From Gordonia asplenii (GTDB taxonomy: Bacteria; Actinomycetota; Actinomycetes; Mycobacteriales; Mycobacteriaceae), in assembly GCF_012933505.1 (NCBI RefSeq), contig NZ_JABBNB010000048.1, forward strand, positions 1-35,397: a DNA stretch of 35,397 nt, in the 5' to 3' direction. Of this stretch, positions 17,224-25,642 are shown piece after piece. The notes below the pieces were generated by a model that saw nothing but the letters and a program-made list of their open reading frames with translations, was not told where the DNA came from and made no database searches. A program made the translations under genes and the position numbers. How positions within the stretch are numbered: position 1 is the first letter of the stretch; the number at the start of each line of letters is the position of its first letter.

Positions 17224-17399
17224 GTTCACCGTCGCGGCGAGCTTTCACCACAGCGAGCGAGCTGCCCGCCAACCGCCGCGCCGACGGGTGACATCGGCAA
17301 CAAATTTCACTGATTCGGCTAACGATCGAGGGCGGGTCAACGACCCTATAAGAGCTGTACAGCGACCTCACAGGTGGTTACGCACCCGTAAGGAGAAGT

Positions 17400-17428
17400 T
17401 TGGGTGACCTTGCTACATGCCGTACGCT
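17400..17428 (+). promoter_or_regulatory. Candidate promoter of the acyl-ACP desaturase gene
   Basis: TTGGGT (17400-17405), 17-nt spacer, TACGCT (17423-17428), giving a leader of roughly 85 nt to ATG 17518. The same stretch contains AAGGAG (17390-17395) and an 8-codon frame GTG 17404 to TAG 17430, which could instead be a leader peptide if transcription begins further upstream (a TATAAG lies at 17347-17352). The rest of 17182-17517 has no gene. Confidence 0.45.
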
Positions 17429-17517
17429 AGGACACTGGTGCTCGCCTTTGACACGTGAACCGTCGTCGGGCCACCCACAACGATGCAACCGCGGAAAGCT
17501 TGTTCGGAGGAAAATAT

Positions 17518-18510
17518 ATGGCACGCGAGCTCACGCAACTCGAACTGCTCCATGAACTGGAGACGGTCGCCGAAGCGAACGTGAATCGTCACCTGAAGAC
17601 CGCCAAGAACTGGAACCCGCACGACTATGTCCCGTGGGACGAGGGCCGCAACTTCGCCGAACTCGGTGGCGTCGACTACGACCCCGAGCAGTCGCAGCTC
17701 GACGAGGTCGCCAAGGCCGCGATGATCACCAACTTGCTCACCGAGGACAACCTGCCCTCGTACCACCGCGTCATCGCCGACAACTTCTCGATGGACTCCG
17801 CGTGGGGCCACTGGGTAGGCCGCTGGACCGCTGAGGAGAACCGCCACGGCATCGTGATGCGCGATTACCTCGTGGTGACCCGCGGCGTCGACCCGGTCGC
17901 TCTCGAAGAAGCGCGCATGATCCACATGACCAACGGCTACGATCCAATGCTCGCCGCCGCCGGGCGTGCCGACGAACTCGAAGAGCATGCCGACGAGCTG
18001 GGACTGCTGCACTCGGTCGCCTATGTGACCTTCCAGGAGCTCGCGACCCGCGTCAGCCACCGCAACACCGGCAAGGCGTGCAACGACCCCATCGCCGACC
18101 GCATGCTGCAGCGCATCGCCGCCGATGAGAACCTGCACATGATCTTCTACCGCAACATCTGCGGGGCGGGCATGGATCTCTCGCCCGACCAGACGCTGCG
18201 CGCGGTCACCGACATCGTGACCAACTTCCAGATGCCCGGCGCCGGTATGCCCAACTTCCGCCGCCACGGCGTGCTGATGGCCAAGCACGGCATCTACGAC
18301 CTGCGCCAGCACCTCGAAGAGGTCGTCATGCCGGTCCTGCGCAAGTGGAATGTGTTCGACCGCACCGACTTCGGCCCCGAGGGTGAGAAGACCCGCGAGG
18401 AGCTCGCCGCCTTCCTGGAGCAGCTGGACAAAGACGCCACCCGCTTCGAGGAGATGCGCGACCGCGCACTGGCCCGCGAGGCCGCGAAGGCCGCCAAGCG
18501 CGCGTCATAA
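17518..18510 (+). CDS. desA1: Acyl-[acyl-carrier-protein] desaturase, DesA1 type
   Basis: 330 residues from ATG 17518 with a strong ribosome site (CGGAGGAAA); the longer frame from 17455 lacks one. Diiron fatty-acid desaturase (PF03405). The two ligand motifs are EENRHG (about 106-111) and DENLHMIF (about 204-211), with helix-borne carboxylates in TEDNLPSYH and TFQELATRVSHRNTGKAC. The sequence follows mycobacterial DesA1 much more closely than DesA2, whose second motif is DEVRH. It introduces a double bond into acyl chains on a carrier protein using O2 and reduced ferredoxin, in the cytosol; in mycobacteria DesA1 serves fatty and mycolic acid synthesis. The C-terminus is Lys/Arg/Ala-rich. A strong hairpin follows at 18531-18567, so it is probably monocistronic. 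Confidence 0.93.
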   Translation: MARELTQLELLHELETVAEANVNRHLKTAKNWNPHDYVPWDEGRNFAELGGVDYDPEQSQLDEVAKAAMITNLLTEDNLPSYHRVIADNFSMDSAWGHWVGRWTAEENRHGIVMRDYLVVTRGVDPVALEEARMIHMTNGYDPMLAAAGRADELEEHADELGLLHSVAYVTFQELATRVSHRNTGKACNDPIADRMLQRIAADENLHMIFYRNICGAGMDLSPDQTLRAVTDIVTNFQMPGAGMPNFRRHGVLMAKHGIYDLRQHLEEVVMPVLRKWNVFDRTDFGPEGEKTREELAAFLEQLDKDATRFEEMRDRALAREAAKAAKRAS

Positions 18511-18530
18511 GCATCACGCACAACTGAATT

Positions 18531-18567
18531 CGACGATGGCCCGGACGACATGTCCGGGCCATCGTCG
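18531..18567 (+). terminator. Strong hairpin terminator after the desaturase gene
   Basis: The 16-nt arm CGACGATGGCCCGGAC (18531-18546) pairs perfectly with 18552-18567 around the 5-nt loop GACAT. There is no T-tract, the usual actinobacterial form. Confidence 0.75.
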
Positions 18568-18591
18568 TCAGTTCTGGGTTCAGCTTTTCGT

Positions 18592-18633
18592 CGGCTTTCC
18601 GTCGACTTCCATCGGCTTTCTGTCGACTTCCGT
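18592..18633 (+). repeat. Two tandem 21-nt units upstream of the permease gene
   Basis: CGGCTTTC-Y-GTCGACTTCC-R-T occurs at 18592-18612 and 18613-18633, differing at two positions, and is flanked by partial copies (CTTTTCGT before, CGGGTCCGTT after). It lies in the 300-nt region between the desaturase terminator and the permease gene, which otherwise holds no gene. Confidence 0.6.
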
Positions 18634-18705
18634 CGGGTCCGTTATTTCCGGTTTACTCCACAAGTCACGGCGAAATCGAGCGAACTCACGTCCGGCGTGG
18701 TTATC

Positions 18706-18717
18706 TGACAACTGTCA
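18706..18717. promoter_or_regulatory. Candidate operator before the amino-acid permease operon
   Basis: TGACA-AC-TGTCA is a perfect inverted repeat with a 2-nt centre (18706-18717), and CTGTCAGG repeats one half at 18725-18732. It lies 93 nt before ATG 18811. The regulator is unknown; I could not match it to a GlnR or AmtR site. Confidence 0.35.
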
Positions 18718-18810
18718 AAGAACTCTGTCAGGCACCATCCCGATCCGAAAGTTCCCTCGACGCAACGCGTTACGCCCGTGGTTGTCCCTACCTCACCCCG
18801 AGGAACCGTT

Positions 18811-20329
18811 CATGACCCAAACCACCCCACACCAGTCTTCCCTCGACGCCGAGCAGGTCGGCTATAAGCAATCGCTCGGCCGACGCCATGTCCAGATGAT
18901 CGCCATCGGCGGAGCGATCGGCACCGGCCTCTTCCTCGGCAGCGCGTCTCGACTGCACAGCACCGGTCCCGCGCTCCTGCTCAGCTACGCATTCGTCGGT
19001 GTGATCGCATTCCTGTTGATGCGCGCCCTCGGCGAACTGGTCCTGCACCGCACCTCGTCGGGCGCATTCGTCTCCTATATGCGCGAGTTCTACGGCGAGA
19101 AGGCCGCCTATTACACGGGCTGGATGTATTGGCTGAACTGGGCCCTCACCGGAATCGCCGAACTATCGGCGGTCGGCCTCTACATTCAGTATTGGTGGCC
19201 GTTGATGCCGACGTGGGCGACGGTCCTGATCGCACTCGCAGTGGTTCTCGCGGTGAATCTGATGTCGGCGCGCGCCTTCGGCGAGTTCGAATTCTGGGCG
19301 GCGATCGCCAAGGTCGGCGCGATCGTCATCTTCCTGTTGGTCGGCATCGTCGTCGTCGGGTTGCGGCTCAATGTCGGTACCCACAAAGCGGGTCTGCAGA
19401 ATCTGTGGAGTAACCCCGGCGGTTTCTGGCCGACCGAGGCGCCCTATGCGTGGTACGGCCCGATCCTGGTCATGTCCGGCGTCGTCTTCGCTTATGCCGC
19501 AATCGAAATGGTCGGCATCGCGGCGGGCGAAATGGAGAATCCGCGCCGCGAGGTACCCAAGGCTGTCAACGCGGTCATCATGCGGATCGCCGTATTCTAT
19601 TGCGGCTCAATTCTTCTCCTCGTGTCGATGCTGCCCACCTCCGATTACAAGTCGGGGACGAGTCCATTCGTCACGGTATTCGGCCGGATGGGTCTGCCGT
19701 GGATGAGCAACGTCATTCAGATCGTGCTCATCGTCGCGGCGATGTCCTCCCTCAATTCCGGCCTCTATTCGACCGGTCGAGTATTGCGCAGTCTCGGAAT
19801 CGCCAAGCAGGCGCCGAAGTTCACGCTCAAGATGAGTTCGTCGGGCGTTCCGTGGGCCGGAATCATTCTCACCTCGATCGTGTATCTCTTCGGCGCGGTT
19901 CTCAACGCTCTCACTCCGGATGCCTTCGAGATCGCGCTCGAGGCATCGGCGATCGCCATCGTCTTCACCTGGGCGACGATCTTCCTGTGCCAATTGCGAC
20001 TGAGATCGCTGTCCAACCGGGGAGTGATACCGCCGAGCGCATTCCAGATGCCCGGGTCACCGTGGACCAGCTACATCGGACTGGCCTTCCTGGTCCTGGT
20101 CATCGTCGGCATGGCGGTATCCGGCTGGATATCGTCGCCCTACTTCTGGCACAAGACCGACTTCATCGTGGTGGTCATCGGTATCCCGGTGTTGGCGATA
20201 CTGTTCGAAGTCGGCTGGCTCACCGTGAAGGCGCGGGTCGCCGAGCACACCGGAGGGCGACTGAAGGCGGTGTGGTCGAACGACGGGCCCAACTATCCGT
20301 CCGAGCCCGGTACCGACGAGCCCGAATAG
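18811..20329 (+). CDS. ansP: Amino-acid permease of the APC superfamily, AnsP (L-asparagine permease) type
   Basis: 505 residues from ATG 18811, with CGAGGAA upstream. Twelve membrane helices are expected. Family blocks: SLGRRHVQMIAIGGAIGTGL (helix 1, G-A-I-G-T-G substrate motif), ALGELVLHRTSSGAFVSY, GWMYWLNWALTGIAE, MSGVVFAYAAIEMVGIAAGE, AAMSSLNSGLYSTGRVLRSL and TWATIFLCQLRLR. These follow mycobacterial AnsP1/AnsP2 block by block. It should import an amino acid, asparagine being the first guess, with protons across the inner membrane. It is the first gene of a tight unit with a solute-binding lipoprotein (29 nt later), a DUF294 protein and a phosphoesterase. The substrate is inferred from resemblance and could be another small polar amino acid. 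Confidence 0.85.
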
Positions 20330-20358
20330 TCACTAACCGATACTTCCCTGGAGACATC

Positions 20359-21213
20359 ATGCGTATGACTTTTCGGCGGACGATCACAGCGGTCGCGGCC
20401 TGCGGACTAGCGGCGGCCATGCTCGGCGCCTGTGGCTCGAGCAACGACAGCCCCAACGCCAGCCCGTCCCTGGTGCCCGGCGCGACGCCGGGCGGCAAGC
20501 TCAATATCGGCATCACCGTCGACCAACCGGGTCTGGGTTGGCGCGACGGCGACAAATACTCCGGCTTCGACGTCGACACCGCGACGTATGTGGCCCGCTC
20601 GCTCGGTGTGCCGGCCGAGAAGATCACGTGGACGGCCATCAATCCCACCGAACGCATCTCGGCCATCGAGACCGGCAAGGTCGACATGGTGGTCGCCACC
20701 CTGTCCATCACCCCGGACCGCAAAGAGAAGATCGACTTCGCGGGACCGTACTTCCACGCTCACCAGGATTTGCTGGTTCGACGCAACGACACCGACATCA
20801 CCGGTCCGGAAACATTGAACGGGCGGACGCTGTGCACGGTCCCGGGAACCACCTCCGCGGCGAACATCACCGCGCGCTATCGCGGCAACATCACCCTCGT
20901 CGAACGACCGCAGTTCTCCGATTGTGTTGCGGCACTGGCTAATTCCGAGGTCGACGCGGTGACGACCGACGATGTGATCCTCGCCGGCTACGCGGCCGAG
21001 CCACAGTACAAGGGCAAACTGAAAGTCGTCGGAAAGGGATTCTCCGACGAGTTGTACGGCATCGGAATCAAGAAGGGCGATACCGCACTGGTCTCCAAAG
21101 TGAATGCCGCGCTCAAGCAGTTCATCGCAGACGGATCGTGGAAGGCGTCGCTGGACGCCAACGTGCGCCCCTCCGGCTACAACATCCCGAGTCCGCCCAC
21201 ACCGGGCAGCTGA
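20359..21213 (+). CDS. Family-3 amino-acid-binding lipoprotein (GlnH-like), orphan
   Basis: 284 residues from ATG 20359 with CTGGAG upstream. It has a lipoprotein signal peptide with lipobox LGAC (Cys25) and a Ser/Pro-rich linker. The family-3 solute-binding domain (PF00497) shows KLNIGITVDQPGLG, FDVDTATYVARSLGV, ERISAIETGKVDMVVATLSI, TPDRKEKIDFAGPYF and the hinge-region LYGIGIKKGD. The phrases DQPGLG and VATLSIT...RKE..DFAGPY match mycobacterial GlnH, the Asp/Glu/Gln-family sensor-binding protein of the GlnX-GlnH-PknG pathway. No ABC permease or ATPase gene is next to it; its neighbours are a secondary permease and a DUF294 protein. It may therefore deliver substrate to a distant ABC system or act as a sensor. 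The family is secure, the role inferred. Confidence 0.9.
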   Translation: MRMTFRRTITAVAACGLAAAMLGACGSSNDSPNASPSLVPGATPGGKLNIGITVDQPGLGWRDGDKYSGFDVDTATYVARSLGVPAEKITWTAINPTERISAIETGKVDMVVATLSITPDRKEKIDFAGPYFHAHQDLLVRRNDTDITGPETLNGRTLCTVPGTTSAANITARYRGNITLVERPQFSDCVAALANSEVDAVTTDDVILAGYAAEPQYKGKLKVVGKGFSDELYGIGIKKGDTALVSKVNAALKQFIADGSWKASLDANVRPSGYNIPSPPTPGS

Positions 21214-21220
21214 CTGATCA

Positions 21221-23104
21221 GTGGCCAAAGTCGGCAAAACCGCGCCCGGCATATCGGATTTGGAGGCGAGACTCTCTCGTCATCAGCCGTTCGATTCGGT
21301 CGGACGTCGAGACCTTGCGGCCATCGCCGAGGCCACCGTCGTCGAAACCTACGACCCCGGCGAACTTATTCTCGACGCATTCGCCCACCACTCGACCGAT
21401 GTCTACGTGGTGCTGACCGGCGCGGTCAGTCTGTGGCATAACCTGGCTCGTCTCGACGAGCCCCCCGACGACCAGATCGGGCCGGGCGGGGTCTTCGGCT
21501 ACTCGGCAATGCTCGTCGAACGCTCGATCGGACCCCGCGCGGTCGCCGCACGCGCATCGGAGGTCGCTCGGATCGACGGCGAAGCCGCGACGGCGGCGTT
21601 CGTCTCCCGCAGCGGGGCACGATTCCTCGCCCGCACCGCACTCGATTGGTCGCCGTCGCCGGCGGTCGTCACCGCCGGTGCGGGACTCGCCCAGGACGTG
21701 GCACGTGCGGCTCCCCTGGTGCTCGACGTATCGGCCACCGCCGGGCAGGCGGCGCGCGCGATCGACGCCGACGGCCGTGGATTCGCCGCGGTACGTCGTG
21801 CGGACGGACGATATGGCCTGGTCACCGATGCGTCGCTGCGACACGGCATCATCGTCGAAGGACTGCCGCAGACGACGTCGGTGGTCGAGGTGCTCGATAT
21901 GAGCGCACCGATCGCGACCGTCGACGACAGCCCTGCCGAACTACTTCTGGCGATGCTCGACCGGGGCGCACGCTTCGCCGTCGTCCACGACAGAGACGCG
22001 ACGCTGCACTCGGTCGTGTCGCTGCGCGACTTGAGCCTCACCCCCGTCGGCGTCGACGTGTCACTGCACGAGCGTCTTCGGTATGCACCGGACGCGGAGA
22101 GCCTGGCCGCGCGGTCGCGCCGGGTACCGGATCTGCTCGGACGGCTCGTGGAGGGCGGGCTGTCGGCCAGCAAGGTGATCGCCGTGAATTCGACGATCCG
22201 CGACGCCGCGATGCGACGCGCGATCGAACTCGTCTTCGCCGGACACCCCGGCCTGTCCACCGATATGTTCACCTGGTTGTCGCTGGGCAGCAGCGGCCGG
22301 CGTGAGGCGGTCCTCTCATCCGACATCGACTGCGCGGCCTCCTTCGTCGAGCAGACCGATCCGACCACCATCGACGCATGTCGTCGTGCATTCGCCGAGG
22401 TCACCGCGGTACTCGGGCGGGCCGGCCTGATCAGCGACGGACATGGCGCGACCGCCAGCCGCGAGGCCTTCTCCCGGACCACCGAGCAATGGCGCGCCGC
22501 GGCGCGCGAATGGATCGCCGCACCCGAGCGCAATGAAGGCGCCATCATGATCTCCCTGTTGGTCGACGGCCGCCCGATCTACGGTGACCGAGGGCTGTCG
22601 GCCGCGCGGACCCTGATCGGCGACCTCCGCTCGCATCGGGGCACGCTGCGGCTACTGCTCGAAGACACGCTGGCCCACCGCGCCAAGCCCCGCCCGACCC
22701 GGACTCTGCTGCATCGCAGGGCAAGCGGTTTCGACATCAAGCGTCAAGCGATCCTCCCGCTGGTCAACATCGCACGGTGGGCAGCGCTCAACGCCGGATC
22801 CGCAGAACTCGCGACCACCGACCGACTGCGGGCCGCGGCCGGCTCGGCGATGATGCCCGACTCGGCTGCGCGCAATCTGATCGACGTCTTCGACACTCTG
22901 CAGCGACTCCGCCTGCACTATCAGCTGATGCAGTACGCCGACGGCGTCGACCCGTCGGACACGCTGACGATGCAACTGATGTCGCCGATCGACCGGTCCG
23001 TCATCGGCGAGGCCATCCGGGAGATCGCGGCTGCGCAGCGGCGGATGGCGAACGTCTCCTCCTTCGTCGACTCAGAGGAATGGATCGGGTCGACGACCTC
23101 ATGA
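21221..23104 (+). CDS. cNMP-binding / CBS-pair / DUF294 nucleotidyltransferase-like protein
   Basis: 627 residues from GTG 21221, 7 nt after the lipoprotein stop. Domains in order: a cyclic-nucleotide-binding-like barrel (about 15-130, GELILDAF, VYVVLTGAVSLW, GPGGVFGYSAML); two CBS motifs (about 165-290, VLDVSATAGQAARAIDADGR and SAPIATVDDSPAE); a DUF294 nucleotidyltransferase domain (about 320-460) with LGSSGRREAVLSSDID, where the G-S and D-x-D residues fit the metal-binding pattern; and the DUF294 C-terminal helical domain (about 475-620). Related to GlnD-type uridylyltransferases, but the substrate is unknown. The sensor domains suggest control by a nucleotide. Its stop overlaps the next start (ATGA), so translation of the phosphoesterase is coupled. 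Cytosolic, no membrane segment. Confidence 0.88.
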   Translation: MAKVGKTAPGISDLEARLSRHQPFDSVGRRDLAAIAEATVVETYDPGELILDAFAHHSTDVYVVLTGAVSLWHNLARLDEPPDDQIGPGGVFGYSAMLVERSIGPRAVAARASEVARIDGEAATAAFVSRSGARFLARTALDWSPSPAVVTAGAGLAQDVARAAPLVLDVSATAGQAARAIDADGRGFAAVRRADGRYGLVTDASLRHGIIVEGLPQTTSVVEVLDMSAPIATVDDSPAELLLAMLDRGARFAVVHDRDATLHSVVSLRDLSLTPVGVDVSLHERLRYAPDAESLAARSRRVPDLLGRLVEGGLSASKVIAVNSTIRDAAMRRAIELVFAGHPGLSTDMFTWLSLGSSGRREAVLSSDIDCAASFVEQTDPTTIDACRRAFAEVTAVLGRAGLISDGHGATASREAFSRTTEQWRAAAREWIAAPERNEGAIMISLLVDGRPIYGDRGLSAARTLIGDLRSHRGTLRLLLEDTLAHRAKPRPTRTLLHRRASGFDIKRQAILPLVNIARWAALNAGSAELATTDRLRAAAGSAMMPDSAARNLIDVFDTLQRLRLHYQLMQYADGVDPSDTLTMQLMSPIDRSVIGEAIREIAAAQRRMANVSSFVDSEEWIGSTTS

Positions 23105-23949
23105 CCGATCTCCTGCCACGGCCGTCGACGCCGAGGGTCGCGGTGATCGGCGACATCGGCGGCCAAGTCGGGGCACTGCGCTACGAACTCGTCCGACTCG
23201 GCGCCGACCCGCACACCGGAGTGATCCCCGCCGACCTGACCATCGTGCAGGTCGGCGACGTGATCCACCGCGGACCCGACTCCGAGGAAGTCGTGGCACT
23301 CGTCGACTCCTACCTGCATCGACAGCCCGACCACTGGATTCAGCTCATCGGCAACCACGAGGGGCTCTACCTCGGCCAGACCGCATTCGAGTGGTCGCCG
23401 CGGGTCGACGACCCGACCATCGCAACGCTTCGGCGCTGGTGGGAGGACGGATCAATGGTGGTCGCCGCGGCAGTGCCCACCGCCGACGGCGACTTCCTCG
23501 TGACGCACGCCGGACTGACCGCGGGGTTCTGGCGTTCGGTACTCGACGTACCCCACACCGCGGCCCAGGCGGCCACCGCCCTCAACAGCCTGATCGCCAA
23601 CCGGCAGGCCGCGATCTTCCGATCCGGGGTGATGCTGACCGGTCGCAAATCTGGTGCCGCGGGACCGCTGTGGGCCTCGGCGCCCACCGAACTCGTGCCG
23701 AGCTGGTTCCACTCGACGATGCCGTTCAGCCAGATCCACGGCCACTCGTCGATCACCGACTGGTCGACCGGCGAACTGCGCGGACCCGCAGCGGTCACCA
23801 CGCGGACGAGTCTCAACCTCATCACGCGTCACGAGACCACCACGATGCGCGGCGGCCGGATCATCGGAATCGACCCCGACCACGGCGCCGACCCGGCCCC
23901 ACTGTGGTCGGCGTGGGAAGCCGACCTGACCGGGCCGGTGTCGATGTGA
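23101..23949 (+). CDS. PPP-like metallophosphoesterase with altered metal motifs
   Basis: 282 residues from ATG 23101, overlapping the DUF294 gene by 4 nt. The calcineurin-like fold is shown by VAVIGDIGGQ, IVQVGDVIHRGPDS, LIGNHEG, LVTHAGLT and IHGHSS. These stand for PPP motifs GDxHG, GDxxDRG, GNHE, the His of the fourth motif, and GH. Two normally conserved residues differ: the metal-binding His of motif 1 is Gly (GDIGG), and the Asp of DRG is His (GDVIHRG). GNHE and both later His remain. It may use one metal or a changed mechanism. The substrate could be a phosphoprotein, a dinucleotide, or the product of the partner nucleotidyltransferase (inference from coupling). The gene ends 12 nt from the convergent LLM oxidoreductase gene. 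Confidence 0.85.
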   Translation: MTDLLPRPSTPRVAVIGDIGGQVGALRYELVRLGADPHTGVIPADLTIVQVGDVIHRGPDSEEVVALVDSYLHRQPDHWIQLIGNHEGLYLGQTAFEWSPRVDDPTIATLRRWWEDGSMVVAAAVPTADGDFLVTHAGLTAGFWRSVLDVPHTAAQAATALNSLIANRQAAIFRSGVMLTGRKSGAAGPLWASAPTELVPSWFHSTMPFSQIHGHSSITDWSTGELRGPAAVTTRTSLNLITRHETTTMRGGRIIGIDPDHGADPAPLWSAWEADLTGPVSM

Positions 23950-23961
23950 TCGGCTCGCGGG

Positions 23962-24873
23962 TCAGTCGGCCAGGTCCTTGAGCACCGTGCGCGTGCGCGT
24001 CGCGTCGTCGCCCGGCTTGAAGATGGCACCGACGAATTCCGTTGCACCGGAAGCGAAGACATTTCGCACTCGTTCGGCGACGTAGTCCTCGTCGCCGATG
24101 ATCGCGAGCCCCTCGGGTCCGCTGACACCTTCCCGATCCATCATCGCGCGATACGACGGCAGCGATCCGTAGACCGCGAATGTCTTGGCGGCCAACGTCT
24201 TCGCTTCGTCGACGTCGTCGGTGACCAGAACCGGCAGCGAACACACGATGCGCGGCGCCGGACGACCGGCCTCCTGCGCGGCAGCGGTGATGATCGGTGC
24301 GACATGCGCTTCGACGGTGGCCGGCCCGGTCATCCAGAGCACCGTGCCGTCGGTCCGGCGCGCGGCCAGCTTGAGCATCACCTCGCCCATCGCCGCCACC
24401 AGAACCGGGACGCGGCCGCTGTCACCCATCGTCATCGCGAGGTTGGCGGTCATCGTCTCGCCCGTGTACGACACCTGATCACCGTCGAGCAGCGGCATCA
24501 GGATGTTCAGATACTCCTTCATGTGCCGTGCGGGCCGGCCGAAGTCGTAGCCGAACATATTCTCGATGACGACCTGATGCGACAGTCCGATGCCGAGGTT
24601 CAGCCGCCCCGGTCCGACAGCGAGCGCGACGGTGCGCGCCTGCTGCGCAAGGGCACCGGGATGGCGCGGATAGGTCGGCACGACGCCGGTGCCCAATTCG
24701 ATCCCGGGCACCCGCGACCCTGCGACGGCGAGCGCCGTGAGCGCGTCGAGGCCGAAAATGTGTGACATCCAAGCGGATTCGAAACCGTCGTCGGCGATCT
24801 GGGCCAGCTCATCGGTGAGTCGACGCACGGCGTCGGGTCCGGTGTGGTCGTGGAGCATGAGGCCGATGCGCAT
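23962..24873 (-). CDS. LLM-class flavin/F420-dependent oxidoreductase
   Basis: 303 residues from ATG 24873 with GAGGAGA upstream. Luciferase-like monooxygenase fold (PF00296): MRIGLMLHDHTGPD, GFESAWMSHIFGLDALTAL, IELGTGVVPTYPRHPGALAQ and GRLNLGIGLSHQVVIENMFG, the last matching the substrate/cofactor loop seen in mycobacterial F420-type LLM proteins. Mycobacteriales members mostly use F420; FMN use cannot be excluded. It would reduce or oxidise a small organic substrate in the cytosol. It lies 48 nt downstream of the gntR gene on the same strand, so the two are likely co-transcribed and co-regulated with the divergent ring-cleavage operon, where it may act on the same substrate (inference). 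Confidence 0.88.
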   Translation of the reverse strand: MRIGLMLHDHTGPDAVRRLTDELAQIADDGFESAWMSHIFGLDALTALAVAGSRVPGIELGTGVVPTYPRHPGALAQQARTVALAVGPGRLNLGIGLSHQVVIENMFGYDFGRPARHMKEYLNILMPLLDGDQVSYTGETMTANLAMTMGDSGRVPVLVAAMGEVMLKLAARRTDGTVLWMTGPATVEAHVAPIITAAAQEAGRPAPRIVCSLPVLVTDDVDEAKTLAAKTFAVYGSLPSYRAMMDREGVSGPEGLAIIGDEDYVAERVRNVFASGATEFVGAIFKPGDDATRTRTVLKDLAD

Positions 24874-24921
24874 TAATTTCTCCTCGCGAAGGGGTGGGCA
24901 GACGGTTCCGCGTCTGCGACA

Positions 24922-25605
24922 CTACGCCGTCGGCGAGTCGTGCAGATGCGTGCTGGCCTCACGCAGGAGGCGCGTGGTGTGCGCGATGTGATCGGCCAGC
25001 AGCACCGACGCCCGGGCGGCGTCGCGCGACAGCGCCGCGTCGAGCAACTCTCGATGTTCGGTCACCAGATCACGATCGTGTTCGGCACCCAACGGCTGCG
25101 ACCAGCGACGGTACAGCTCGGCCTCACTGCGCAACGCGGTGGCCATCCCGAACAGCCGTCGGTTGGCGCACCCGTCGAGCAACGCGTCGTGAAACTGTGA
25201 ATGCGCGAGTGCCCATTCGTCGGTGACACACTGGGTTCCCTCCGCGAGATACCGCGTTCCCTCCATCACATGGTGTGCCGCAACGATTTTCGACTCCCAT
25301 TGCAGGTCGCCCTGCTCCACCGACCGCGCGAAGACGAGGCATTCCAGCGCAAGCCGCGCATCGGTCAACTCCTCCAGCGCGTCCACCGACAACTCGGTGA
25401 CCGCATATCCCAGATGAGGCTCCGCGGTGACGACACCCTCGCCCGCGAGCTTGGTCAGCGCCTCTCGCAGCACCGACACGCTCACGTCGTACGTCTTGCC
25501 CAGTTCCGGGAACTTCAGACGCTCACCGGGCAGCCGACGACCCGCGAGGATGTCCGCGCGCAGTGCGCCGTAAACGATGTCGCTGCGAGTTTGACGAATG
25601 GCCAT
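24922..25605 (-). CDS. GntR-family regulator with FCD ligand domain
   Basis: 227 residues from ATG 25605. The N-terminal winged helix (about 8-70) includes SDIVYGALRADILAGRRLPG, a recognition-helix region VSVSVLREALTKLAGEGVV, and the wing AEPHLGYAVTEL. The C-terminal FCD domain (about 75-215) has the three His/Asp metal-site residues typical of the class: D and H in HSQFHDALLDG, H in TEHRELLDAAL, and H in LLADHIAHT. It would bind a carboxylic-acid intermediate and release DNA. It is divergent from the aromatic-catabolism operon and shares the 132-nt intergenic region with it; a 14-bp palindrome there is its likely operator. Likely a repressor of both transcripts. Confidence 0.92.
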   Translation of the reverse strand: MAIRQTRSDIVYGALRADILAGRRLPGERLKFPELGKTYDVSVSVLREALTKLAGEGVVTAEPHLGYAVTELSVDALEELTDARLALECLVFARSVEQGDLQWESKIVAAHHVMEGTRYLAEGTQCVTDEWALAHSQFHDALLDGCANRRLFGMATALRSEAELYRRWSQPLGAEHDRDLVTEHRELLDAALSRDAARASVLLADHIAHTTRLLREASTHLHDSPTA

Positions 25606-25642
25606 CCGTCAACGGTAGCGCAACCGGCACCTACTTGAGCAA

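Noticed and set aside
18531..18633. CRISPR-like array
   Set aside because: A terminator hairpin plus two tandem 21-nt units; no regular spacers and no cas genes in the window.
20359..21213. Complete ABC importer for amino acids
   Set aside because: Only the binding lipoprotein is present; no ABC permease or ATPase frame was found in the window.
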